NCBI GenBank assembly: GCA_025462785.1
Contig: JAOAPG010000021.1
Span: 1 to 29,381 of the forward strand
Length of the DNA: 29,381 nt
Reading direction: 5' to 3'
From: Acidobacteriaceae bacterium
GTDB lineage: Bacteria; Acidobacteriota; Terriglobia; Terriglobales; Acidobacteriaceae
Both the position numbers and the translations under genes were made by a program. Numbering within the stretch: position 1 is the stretch's first letter; each line of letters starts with the position of its first letter. A model generated the notes under the pieces. That model saw nothing but the letters and a program-made list of their open reading frames with translations. It made no database searches and was not told where the DNA came from. Positions 1 to 7,105 of this stretch are shown here, piece after piece.

Positions 1-1
1 C

Positions 2-1126
2 ATGACCAAAGCCGCGCAGGAATTCGTCAAGCCTCTTACCTTTGCGGCTCTCTCCGGGGAAAAAGTTATTACAGATTTGTTTACCGAAGGCGGTGACACT
101 CCCGCGAATATCGACTCCGCGATCGAACACATTTCAGTCGCGCAGTCCATTGATGTATTGTTAGTCGCGCCGGCAAGTGCGGACATTTTGGCCAGGTTTG
201 CCCAAGGCATTGCCAACGATTTTCTGACCACGCTTTATCTCGCAACTACCGCGCCGGTAGTGGTCGCTCCTGCCATGAACGTCAATATGTGGAACCATCC
301 GGCGACGCAGGCGAACATGGAGATTCTCAGAAAGCGTTCGGTAAGAATTGTTGAACCGGGTACGGGATATTTAGCCTGCGGAATGACCGGAGCGGGCCGC
401 CTTGCTGAGAATGAATCCATTGTTGCCGCGACGCTCGAAGCTCTGGGAGCTACGCAAGACCTGAGTGGCGAAACGGTCCTGATTACTGCGGGCCCAACCC
501 GTGAGAAGATCGATCCGGTGCGCTATTTGACCAATCGATCCAGCGGACGCATGGGATACGCATTGGCAGAAGCTGCAATAAGACGCGGTGCCAGAGTGTT
601 GCTGGTGAGCGGACCGGTTAGTATTACTCCGCCATCAGCCGCTGAGCTAACTCGAGTTGAATCCTCGGAAGAGATGCGGCAAGCAGCCTTGAAGCTCTTA
701 TCCGAAGCGACCATCGTCGTCAAGACGGCGGCAGTTTCCGACTATCGTCCAAAGTCGGCCGCTTCTCAAAAGCTGAAACGTAACGGGCCGATGAGCCTTG
801 AACTCCAGCCGACGACGGACATTCTGGCCGAACTATCCGGGCGCAAGCAGGGGCAAATCATTGTCGGTTTTGCGGCTGAAACTGAGAACACACTGGAAAA
901 TGCCCGCAAGAAGCTGATTGCGAAATCACTCGATGCGGTAGTCGTCAATGACGTATCCCGCGAAGGAGTTGGATTCGACTCAGATCGTAACGCCGTAACG
1001 ATAATTACCGAGCACGAGGTTGTCGAAGTACCGGAGAATACCAAATGGGAAGTCGCCCAGCGCGTGCTGGATCAGGTAGTACGTCTTCGAAGCCGCCGGA
1101 ACCTGCCCATGAAGACGAGTGGGTAG
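2..1126 (+). CDS. coaBC: CoaBC, bifunctional phosphopantothenoylcysteine decarboxylase / phosphopantothenate-cysteine ligase (5' end cut by window)
   Basis: The enzyme joins cysteine to 4'-phosphopantothenate and decarboxylates the product, two steps of cytosolic coenzyme A synthesis. The visible 374 residues start inside the N-terminal flavoprotein domain. About 30 residues with the first beta strand are missing, since family members are near 400 aa, so the first visible ATG is probably internal. The CoaC domain shows the candidate catalytic His in IEHIS (residue 43), PAMN (90-93) and the Cys-containing loop ACGMTGAGR (from 125). The CoaB domain follows with ITAGPT (161-166), NRSSGRMG (178-185) and AAVSDYRP (243-250). 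The reading frame is open to the window edge and stops at TAG 1126. The next gene lies 168 bp downstream on the same strand, beyond a hairpin repeat. Identification is firm; the true start lies outside the window. Confidence 0.95.
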   Translation: MTKAAQEFVKPLTFAALSGEKVITDLFTEGGDTPANIDSAIEHISVAQSIDVLLVAPASADILARFAQGIANDFLTTLYLATTAPVVVAPAMNVNMWNHPATQANMEILRKRSVRIVEPGTGYLACGMTGAGRLAENESIVAATLEALGATQDLSGETVLITAGPTREKIDPVRYLTNRSSGRMGYALAEAAIRRGARVLLVSGPVSITPPSAAELTRVESSEEMRQAALKLLSEATIVVKTAAVSDYRPKSAASQKLKRNGPMSLELQPTTDILAELSGRKQGQIIVGFAAETENTLENARKKLIAKSLDAVVVNDVSREGVGFDSDRNAVTIITEHEVVEVPENTKWEVAQRVLDQVVRLRSRRNLPMKTSG

Positions 1127-1199
1127 CCCAAATCACCAAGAGTACTTTTCTTGATGGTCTTGGATCAGAGATGAATGCCGAGGTCGGAGTTTGGGTGGC

Positions 1200-1255
1200 G
1201 CAGCGCTTCAGCGCTGCGATAAAATTTTCCAATATCATCAGGGCTTTAGCCCCTG
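1200..1255. repeat. Two-hairpin intergenic palindromic repeat (REP-like)
   Basis: Two short hairpins lie in the coaBC-udg gap. The first is GCAGCGCT-TC-AGCGCTGC (1200-1217), a perfect 8-bp stem. The second is GGGCT-TT-AGCCC (1241-1252). They are joined by an A/T-rich linker. The arrangement matches the pair at 28491-28567 (a hairpin of the type GCGCTTYA..GCGC, a linker, then a hairpin of the type GGGCYTTAGCCC), which suggests one repeat family. No T tract follows, so it is a poor terminator candidate. Confidence 0.6.
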
Positions 1256-1294
1256 AGTGTGTGAGGGTAAGGCTTCCCGATCATATCCTTTAAA

Positions 1295-2119
1295 ATGCCA
1301 ACCACCCTCGATCCACAGCTCAAACGCGCACTCGCAGACCGCATCCGCTACTATAACGATCTCGGCATATACGATTTCTACCGCCGCGAAGGAAGCCAGT
1401 CATCAGTTATTTTTGAAGACTCAGAACAGGTCGAATCAGAAGAAAGAGAGTCCATGGCTAAAGCCAAATCCGCGGCTGCCGTATCGCCCACGGAACAAAT
1501 AGTTTCAATCTCTCCCAAGCCCGAGTCCGGCATTTCGGATCCGGTTCAAGCGTTACGCATGATCCGCGAAGACATTGGAGACTGCACCCGCTGTAAGCTA
1601 TCCAAACAAGGGCGCAAGCAGATCGTGTTCGGCGTGGGAAATCCTAATGCAGATTTGATGTTCATCGGCGAAGCTCCAGGAGCAGATGAAGATATTCAGG
1701 GAGAGCCATTCGTGGGCCGGGCCGGCCAGTTGCTCACCAACATGATCAAGGCTATGGGGGTCACGCGCGAAGATGTCTACATCGCGAACATCATTAAGTG
1801 CCGCCCGCCGGGAAATCGCCAGCCCGAGCGCGATGAATGCGAAACCTGCTCGCCGTTTCTGATGAGGCAAATCGAAGTAGTCAAACCCAAGGTAATTGTG
1901 GCATTGGGAGCAGTCGCGGCGAAAACGTTGCTGGCAGTGAGCGCGCCCATGTCGGAGCTACGGGGGCGCTGGTTCGATTTCAAAGGCACCAAACTGGCAG
2001 TGACTTATCATCCGGCATTCTTATTGCGTGATCCACGGCAGAAGAAAGAAACCTGGAAAGACTTGCAGATGGTGATGAAGGAGTTGGGAATGGCATTGCC
2101 CAGCAAAAGCGTGGAATAG
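1295..2119 (+). CDS. udg: Type-4 uracil-DNA glycosylase, [4Fe-4S]
   Basis: This base-excision repair enzyme removes uracil from DNA. The 274-residue product has the family-4 active-site motif GEAPGADED at 125-133 and the second motif HPAFLLR beginning at His239. Four cysteines are placed as in the iron-sulfur family: C97-x2-C100, then C169 and C185 separated by 15 residues (an additional Cys is at 182). The catalytic domain spans about 85-270. Residues 1-84 form an extension with an N-terminal stretch resembling DLGIYDFYRR followed by a low-complexity Ser/Ala/Lys/Pro linker. The ATG at 1295 is preferred because that stretch looks structured, although no strong Shine-Dalgarno (SD) sequence precedes it and an internal ATG at about residue 53 could also serve. 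The family is certain; the start is moderately sure. Confidence 0.93.
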   Translation: MPTTLDPQLKRALADRIRYYNDLGIYDFYRREGSQSSVIFEDSEQVESEERESMAKAKSAAAVSPTEQIVSISPKPESGISDPVQALRMIREDIGDCTRCKLSKQGRKQIVFGVGNPNADLMFIGEAPGADEDIQGEPFVGRAGQLLTNMIKAMGVTREDVYIANIIKCRPPGNRQPERDECETCSPFLMRQIEVVKPKVIVALGAVAAKTLLAVSAPMSELRGRWFDFKGTKLAVTYHPAFLLRDPRQKKETWKDLQMVMKELGMALPSKSVE

Positions 2120-2285
2120 GATACTGCAATAAGCGCTAGGAACATCTCCTCCCGATTCGAAATTGAAAAGATTCGATTTCCAAAGCGCGCTCAAACAATA
2201 GGAGGGTGGAAGACTGTGTGCCGTGAGCGCGCGCGGAGTCTTCGATTAACACAACCTGTTTGCCGACCATGCATCCAACTCTGCG

Positions 2286-4028
2286 ATGCGTTACCTGGTA
2301 CTCGCTACCGATTACGATGGGACGCTTGCCTCTCACGGGCGGGTAAGAGAAAGCACGCTGGAAGCACTCAAGCGCGTGTGCTCCTCAGGGCGCAAGCTGG
2401 TACTCGTCACTGGCCGTCACCTTCCAGATCTCACTACGGTTTTTCCCGAACTCAATATGTTTCACCGGGTAGTGGCAGAGAACGGAGCATTGCTTTATCG
2501 GCCGGAAAGCCGCGAAGAGAAATTGCTTTGTGAGCCGCCAAACCCTGATTTCATCAAGGCGCTCAAGGAACGCGGTGTCCCCGTTTCGGTGGGCCGAGGT
2601 ATTGTTGCAACCTGTGAGCCGCATCAGGACACAGTGTTGGACACCATTCACGATCTCGGCCTCGATCTGCAGGTCATCTTCAACAAGGGCGCGGTGATGG
2701 TTTTACCTTCTGGCATAAACAAGGGCACAGGTCTTGACGCCGCAATGAAAGATCTTGGTTTATCGGCGCACAATGTGCTTGGAATAGGAGATGCAGAGAA
2801 CGATCACTCCTTTCTATTAAAGTGCGAATGCTCCGTGGCGGTGGCGAATGCCCTGACCACGTTGAAGGAGCGGGCCGACATCGTCACCATTGGTAAGAAC
2901 GGAAGCGGCGTGGAGGAGATTATCGAGCAATTGCTGGAAGACGATCTCGCCCGCTACGACTCGCGTCTGGTTCGTCACGCGGTTTGGCTAGGTGTTCGGG
3001 CTGAGGAATCGGATAGCAACGATGGAGAGAAACCTGTGCTGGTCAACTCCTACCGCGATAACATTTTGGTGGCCGGGCCATCTGCCAGCGGAAAATCAAC
3101 TGCGGTTTCCGGAATCCTCGAGCAACTGGCTGAACATGAATATCAGTTTTGCTTGCTTGATCCTGAAGGAGACTTTGAAGACTTTGCGGGTGCTCTTACG
3201 CTGGGCACTCCCAAGGAGCGTCCCGACCCGCGCGCGATCTTACGCGTCCTTGAATTGCCCCAACAGAGTGTCGTAGTAAACCTGATGGGCATCCCAATCC
3301 CGGACCGTCCGGAGTACGGTGCGGGTCTTTTGGCGAACCTGCAAGAGTTACGGACCCGAACCTCACGCCCACATTGGCTGGTTCTTGATGAAGCGCACCA
3401 TCTGCTTCCATCCTCGTGGTCGCCAGCATCCAGCACCGTGCCGCAAGCGCTCGAGACGGCCATTCTTATCACCGTGCACCCAGATCACGTCTCGCCTTCT
3501 GCCTTAGAAACAATCGACGTGCTATTAGTCACAGGGAAGACTCCGATGGAGACTTTCCGTGCCTTCGCGAAGATCGTAGGAATCCCAGCGCCTGATGGCG
3601 AGAACATCGAACTCAAGCCGGGCGAGGCACTCGTTTGGTTCTGCAAGCGAGAAGAGCCACCCATTCGGGTGCGCACTGTGCCGGGGAAAGCTGAGAGACG
3701 TCGTCACCTGCGGCAGTATGCAGAAGGAGAGCTTTCGCCTGAGCAAAGTTTTTATTTCCGCGGACCCGAATCAAAGCTTAATTTGCGAGCGCACAACCTG
3801 AACACGTTCGTGCAACTTGCAGAAGGGGTGGACGATGAGACTTGGATGTTCCACCTCCGGCGGGGAGACTACACTCAATGGTTCCGGGAAATGATTAAGG
3901 ATGCGGCGCTCGCCAAGGACGCGGCTGCGGTACAAGAGGCAGCAAAAGAGAATGGTGCGGCTGCTCCCAAAGAAAGCCGTGACAAAATCAAAGAGGCGAT
4001 TGAAACGAGATATACCGCTGCCGCCTGA
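2286..4028 (+). CDS. HAD phosphatase (Cof-like) fused to HerA-like P-loop ATPase
   Basis: The 580-residue protein has three visible parts. Residues 1-225 are a HAD hydrolase of the Cof/sucrose-phosphatase-like IIB type: DYDGT (9-13) with the nucleophile Asp9, VTGR (41-44), a Lys in the GINKG region, and GIGDAEND (166-173). Residues about 250-450 are a P-loop ATPase with Walker A GPSASGKST (264-272), a LLDPEGDF segment like the post-Walker strand of HerA/VirB4 ATPases, and Walker B LVLDEAHH (365-372). Residues about 480-550 hold an unrecognised module with a MFHLRRGDYTQWFREMIKD-like segment. The tail is Ala/Lys/Glu-rich and probably disordered. A sugar-phosphate or nucleotide phosphatase activity coupled to an ATPase is inference only. 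It follows udg by 166 bp and converges on the antitoxin gene with a 19-bp gap. Confidence 0.85.
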   Translation: MRYLVLATDYDGTLASHGRVRESTLEALKRVCSSGRKLVLVTGRHLPDLTTVFPELNMFHRVVAENGALLYRPESREEKLLCEPPNPDFIKALKERGVPVSVGRGIVATCEPHQDTVLDTIHDLGLDLQVIFNKGAVMVLPSGINKGTGLDAAMKDLGLSAHNVLGIGDAENDHSFLLKCECSVAVANALTTLKERADIVTIGKNGSGVEEIIEQLLEDDLARYDSRLVRHAVWLGVRAEESDSNDGEKPVLVNSYRDNILVAGPSASGKSTAVSGILEQLAEHEYQFCLLDPEGDFEDFAGALTLGTPKERPDPRAILRVLELPQQSVVVNLMGIPIPDRPEYGAGLLANLQELRTRTSRPHWLVLDEAHHLLPSSWSPASSTVPQALETAILITVHPDHVSPSALETIDVLLVTGKTPMETFRAFAKIVGIPAPDGENIELKPGEALVWFCKREEPPIRVRTVPGKAERRRHLRQYAEGELSPEQSFYFRGPESKLNLRAHNLNTFVQLAEGVDDETWMFHLRRGDYTQWFREMIKDAALAKDAAAVQEAAKENGAAAPKESRDKIKEAIETRYTAAA

Positions 4029-4047
4029 GCGGTGTCCGGTTTACTTC

Positions 4048-4311
4048 TTAGGAGTTTTTCTCTTGCCGCATTACATCCCGCAATGCGCGATTGATCCTTG
4101 TCTGATAGCCCCTTCCCTTGGTTTTGAACCAGGCCAGTACGTCAGCATCTAAGCGCAGTGTTACCGGTTTTTTAATGGGTCTGTACCATTCCGCCAGCCT
4201 CTCATCGGACGCCTTATCGTCGGCGGAGGCTCGAATAGTCCCGATCCTCTTTCCGGTGGGCTTGCGAGTCTTGCCTTTTCGCGTCTTTGTAACTCGTTTT
4301 GATTGTTTCAT
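4048..4311 (-). CDS. BrnA-type antitoxin (apparently without BrnT partner)
   Basis: The 87-residue basic protein has a Lys/Arg/Thr-rich N-terminal half. Its C-terminal half (about 47-81) contains PVTLRLDADVLAWFKTKG and YQTRINRALRDVM, the ribbon-helix-helix-like core of BrnA antitoxins, which bind DNA and neutralise the BrnT ribonuclease. BrnT normally lies just upstream of brnA. Here the upstream side is the divergent priA, the downstream side is the convergent HAD-ATPase gene, and no BrnT-like frame is visible. The ATG at 4311 is chosen because a sigma70-like promoter lies directly in front of it (-10 at 4323-4328); a longer frame back to 4392 would read through that promoter. It may be a solitary regulator or the remnant of a TA pair. 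The family call is fairly confident; the function is inferred. Confidence 0.8.
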   Translation of the reverse strand: MKQSKRVTKTRKGKTRKPTGKRIGTIRASADDKASDERLAEWYRPIKKPVTLRLDADVLAWFKTKGRGYQTRINRALRDVMRQEKNS

Positions 4312-4322
4312 TTGTAGATATC

Positions 4323-4351
4323 TGTATACAACCGTACATACATTTTGACAA
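4323..4351 (-). promoter_or_regulatory. Sigma70-like promoter of the antitoxin gene
   Basis: On the minus strand TTGTCA (4351-4346) is followed after 17 bp by TATACA (4328-4323). Transcription would start near 4316, about five bases before the ATG at 4311, so the mRNA would be leaderless or nearly so. The TTGACA hexamer on the plus strand (4345-4350) overlaps the same -35 and could serve priA, but no good -10 is seen at the right distance for it. Confidence 0.65.
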
Positions 4352-4360
4352 GTACAAAGT

Positions 4361-4374
4361 GTTCCCATGGGAAC
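4361..4374. promoter_or_regulatory. Perfect 14-bp palindrome, possible operator between antitoxin gene and priA
   Basis: GTTCCCATGGGAAC is a perfect palindrome lying 9 bp upstream of the antitoxin -35 element and 41 bp before the priA ATG. A half-site-like GGAAC follows at 4379-4383. Its position suits an operator for the antitoxin protein or another regulator. The binding protein is unknown. Confidence 0.4.
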
Positions 4375-4415
4375 ATTAGGAACAATTGGCACACCTGTTA
4401 GGATTTCCTAAGCTC

Positions 4416-6851
4416 ATGCCTGAATTTTGTGACGTAGCGCTTCCCGTACCGTTGGACATGGTATTCACGTACCGCATTCCGGCGGATATGGTGCCAGTTG
4501 TTGGGGGACGTGTACTCGTACCTTTCCGCCAGCAACGCATGTCGGGAGTTGTCACCGAATTACATGATCGTCCTCCCAAGGTTCAAGCCAAGAACATTTT
4601 GCAAGTGCTGGATGCGACGCCGCTGCTCGATGAGCAACTGATTCGCCTGGGGCAATGGATCGCGGACTATTACCTCGCGCCCTTGGGCGATGTGTTCCGC
4701 AGCATGTTGCCGCTGAACGCTGAGTTCAAGCGCACGATCACCTATCAAATCGCAGAAGAAGGCCACACCGCTCTGCATAACGCGGGGAATACGGGATCGT
4801 CGGCGCGGTCGCGCAAGACTCCGGAAGAGCACCTCTCAGAAATTCGGGTCCTCGATTATCTTTCGCAGCGCGAATCCACGCGGGAACAAACTCTGCGCAG
4901 CTCGACTCGCGTTTCAAAGTCTGTGCTGGCTGGAATGGTTCGCAAGAAATGGATCGCGCGAGAAGATGTCTCGGGCGCACGCGATGCGAGTCGTGTTGTG
5001 AAACTGGCCGTATTCAAGTGCGCTGAAGGAAGATTGAATCCGAACCAGCAATTACTGATCGACACACTTGCCGCTAGTGGCGGAAGAGTTACGATTGAAA
5101 CTCTTGCAGGAATCGAAGTGCCTCGAACCACTCTGGCAACACTAGTCAAGCGCGGGCTGGTGGAGATAGTCGAAGAACCCGCTGAGCTTGTTCGGTCGAA
5201 AGTTAAGGCGCGGCCTTCGCCTCTGGATTTTAAGTTCAACCCCGCGCAGGCAAACGCACTCGGACGAATTCAGGCCAATGTTAACGCGGGAAAGTTTGCG
5301 GGGATGTTGCTGCACGGCATTACCGGGTCCGGAAAGACAGCTGTGTATCTGGCGGCCATGCGTTCCGTGCTCGAGGCGGGACGATCTGCAATCCTGCTCG
5401 TGCCAGAGATCGGACTCACGCCCGCAGTCGCGGCCGACTTGCATCAAGTGTTCGGAGATGAAGTCGCCATCCTGCATTCGGCTCTTTCGGATCAGGAGCG
5501 GGCCGAGCAGTGGCATCGCATCCGGCGCGGAGAATCGCGCATGGTTGTCGGGACGCGATCGGCGGTGTTTGCTCCTGTATCAGACTTGGCGCTGATTATC
5601 GTTGATGAGGAACAGGATTCGTCATACAAGCAAGAGGAGATGCCTCGTTACCACGCGCGAGACGTCGCCGTGGTGCGAGCGAAAATGGCGAATGCAGTGG
5701 TCGTCCTGGGATCGGCGACTCCATCGCTTGAGTCCTACTACAACGCTACGAAGAATAAATACGAATTGCTTCAGATGCCTGATCGAGTCCAGCAGCGACC
5801 GCTGCCCGAAGTTGAGATCATCGACATGCGGCAGGAATTTCAGGAAACCGGAAATGAGCAGGTGATCTCGCGCAAGCTTGCGGAAGAAATCAAAGAGCGC
5901 CTCGAACGCAAAGAGCAGGTAATGGTGCTGCTCAATAGGCGCGGATATTCGCCGGTCGTTTTATGCCGGACGTGCGGCAAGAAGCTCGAGTGTAAGAACT
6001 GCGCCATCGCACTCACTCATCATAAGCGGGAGCATCGCATGGAATGCCACTACTGTGGATATACAGCAGTGGTTCCAAAGAGCTGCGTGCATTGCGGTAG
6101 CGAATACGTTTATTTTCTTGGAACCGGTTCCGAAAAACTGGAAGAGTTGCTGCATGGAATGTTTCCGCAGGCTCGTATAGGGCGTCTCGATCGCGATACC
6201 GTGAAGGGCCATGAAGATTTCGAGCGAGCGTTGAATGCATTAAACGAGGGCGAGCTTGACATGCTCGTCGGCACGCAGATGATCGCCAAAGGACATGACA
6301 TTCACGGCGTCACACTGGTGGGAGTAGTTGGAGCAGACATGGCGCTTGGGATGCCTGACTTTCGGGCGGCTGAGAGGACCTTTCAATTGCTTACGCAGGT
6401 GGCAGGGCGTGCAGGAAGAGGCAACTCTCCGGGCAAGGTCGTTCTACAAACTTATTTTCCGGATCACTATGCGGTGCAATATGCGGCGCGTCACGACTTC
6501 GAGGGCTTCTATGATAAAGAATTGCGATTCCGGAGTTGGATGCATTATCCGCCATACAGTGCACTTGCGAATGTGCTGATCCGAAGCGACAAGCTTGATG
6601 ACGCGATGCAATGGTCAGGAATCTTAGGTCGCTGGTTCGAGAAGACGCGGCATGAGGGCATTCGTGTACTCGGCCCAGCGGCGGCACCGATTGTGCGATT
6701 GAAGCGCGACTATCGCTATCATTTTGTGTTGAAGTCGCCGAGCCGGGAGAAGTTGAATGCGTTGCTGAGGTCGATGCTTGTCTATGCGTCGCAGCAGAAG
6801 ATTCCGCGAACGCAGGTGATTGTGGATGTGGACGCGTTGTGGTTAATGTAG
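4416..6851 (+). CDS. priA: PriA, primosomal replication restart helicase
   Basis: This 3'-5' superfamily 2 DNA helicase reloads the replisome at stalled forks. The 811-residue product has the N-terminal 3'-end-binding domain (DVALPVPLDMVFTY near the start) and a winged-helix region. Next is the helicase core with Walker A GITGSGKT (301-308) and Walker B DEEQ (397-400). Eight zinc-binding cysteines sit at 517, 520, 526, 529, 544, 547, 557 and 560, and motifs V-VI include QVAGRAGRG. All key residues are present. The ATG at 4416 fits the family N-terminus; an in-frame TTG at 4386 would add ten residues lying in the divergent promoter region and is less likely. It is longer than E. coli PriA (about 730 aa) mainly through extra sequence before the helicase core. 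Confidence 0.95.
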   Translation: MPEFCDVALPVPLDMVFTYRIPADMVPVVGGRVLVPFRQQRMSGVVTELHDRPPKVQAKNILQVLDATPLLDEQLIRLGQWIADYYLAPLGDVFRSMLPLNAEFKRTITYQIAEEGHTALHNAGNTGSSARSRKTPEEHLSEIRVLDYLSQRESTREQTLRSSTRVSKSVLAGMVRKKWIAREDVSGARDASRVVKLAVFKCAEGRLNPNQQLLIDTLAASGGRVTIETLAGIEVPRTTLATLVKRGLVEIVEEPAELVRSKVKARPSPLDFKFNPAQANALGRIQANVNAGKFAGMLLHGITGSGKTAVYLAAMRSVLEAGRSAILLVPEIGLTPAVAADLHQVFGDEVAILHSALSDQERAEQWHRIRRGESRMVVGTRSAVFAPVSDLALIIVDEEQDSSYKQEEMPRYHARDVAVVRAKMANAVVVLGSATPSLESYYNATKNKYELLQMPDRVQQRPLPEVEIIDMRQEFQETGNEQVISRKLAEEIKERLERKEQVMVLLNRRGYSPVVLCRTCGKKLECKNCAIALTHHKREHRMECHYCGYTAVVPKSCVHCGSEYVYFLGTGSEKLEELLHGMFPQARIGRLDRDTVKGHEDFERALNALNEGELDMLVGTQMIAKGHDIHGVTLVGVVGADMALGMPDFRAAERTFQLLTQVAGRAGRGNSPGKVVLQTYFPDHYAVQYAARHDFEGFYDKELRFRSWMHYPPYSALANVLIRSDKLDDAMQWSGILGRWFEKTRHEGIRVLGPAAAPIVRLKRDYRYHFVLKSPSREKLNALLRSMLVYASQQKIPRTQVIVDVDALWLM

Positions 6852-6969
6852 AGCGGTCGTTGGTCGTCTGTCGTGGGCTGTTAGAGAGAGAGACCACTCC
6901 GCACGTCATCGTTATCCTTCGACCGTGAGGTGCGAAGTCAATGACCGTAATTTCACCTTCGTCTCCCAT

Positions 6970-6990
6970 CTTTCGCAAAGAACGCGAAAG
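6970..6990. repeat. Short inverted repeat in intergenic DNA
   Basis: CTTTCGC (6970-6976) and GCGAAAG (6984-6990) form a 7-bp stem with a 7-base loop, followed by a GGTGGGGCACCC block. It lies between priA and the efflux operon and looks like a dispersed REP-type element rather than a terminator, because no T run follows. The stretch 6852-6890 before it is rich in reiterated GTCGT/GAGAG units. Confidence 0.45.
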
Positions 6991-7041
6991 GTGGGGCACC
7001 CGTGTTCTGCCAGGCGGGGGGTGTTACGTATTGAAAAGTGC

Positions 7042-7071
7042 TTGGCGGTTCAGCTCTTCTCGCTCTATAAT
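7042..7071 (+). promoter_or_regulatory. Sigma70-like promoter of the efflux operon
   Basis: TTGGCG (7042-7047) is followed after 18 bp by the consensus -10 TATAAT (7066-7071). The expected start is near 7078, about 28 bases before the regulator's ATG. The adjoining palindrome at 7073-7090 covers the predicted start. Confidence 0.7.
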
Positions 7072-7072
7072 C

Positions 7073-7090
7073 TAACTAACTAGTTAATTA
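7073..7090. promoter_or_regulatory. Palindromic operator, probable TetR-family binding site
   Basis: TAACTAACTAGTTAATTA is an 18-bp inverted repeat centred on CTAG, with one mismatched pair (16 of 18 bases symmetric). It begins one base after the -10 element and covers the predicted start. A repressor bound here would block transcription of its own gene and of the efflux genes behind it. This fits the usual autoregulation of TetR-controlled pumps, but binding is inferred. Confidence 0.6.
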
Positions 7091-7105
7091 ATCGGCGGCA
7101 TTCAA

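Noticed and set aside
2209..2243. GAAGACT/AGTCTTC inverted repeat after udg as terminator
   Set aside because: The loop is 21 bases, the stem only 7 bp and no T run follows.
4361..4374. LexA (SOS) box
   Set aside because: GTTC-N6-GAAC does not match the well-known LexA consensus sequences closely enough to name it; kept only as an unassigned palindrome.
6391..6999. 202-codon minus-strand open frame
   Set aside because: It overlaps the conserved 3' half of priA and has a low-complexity, shadow-like composition.
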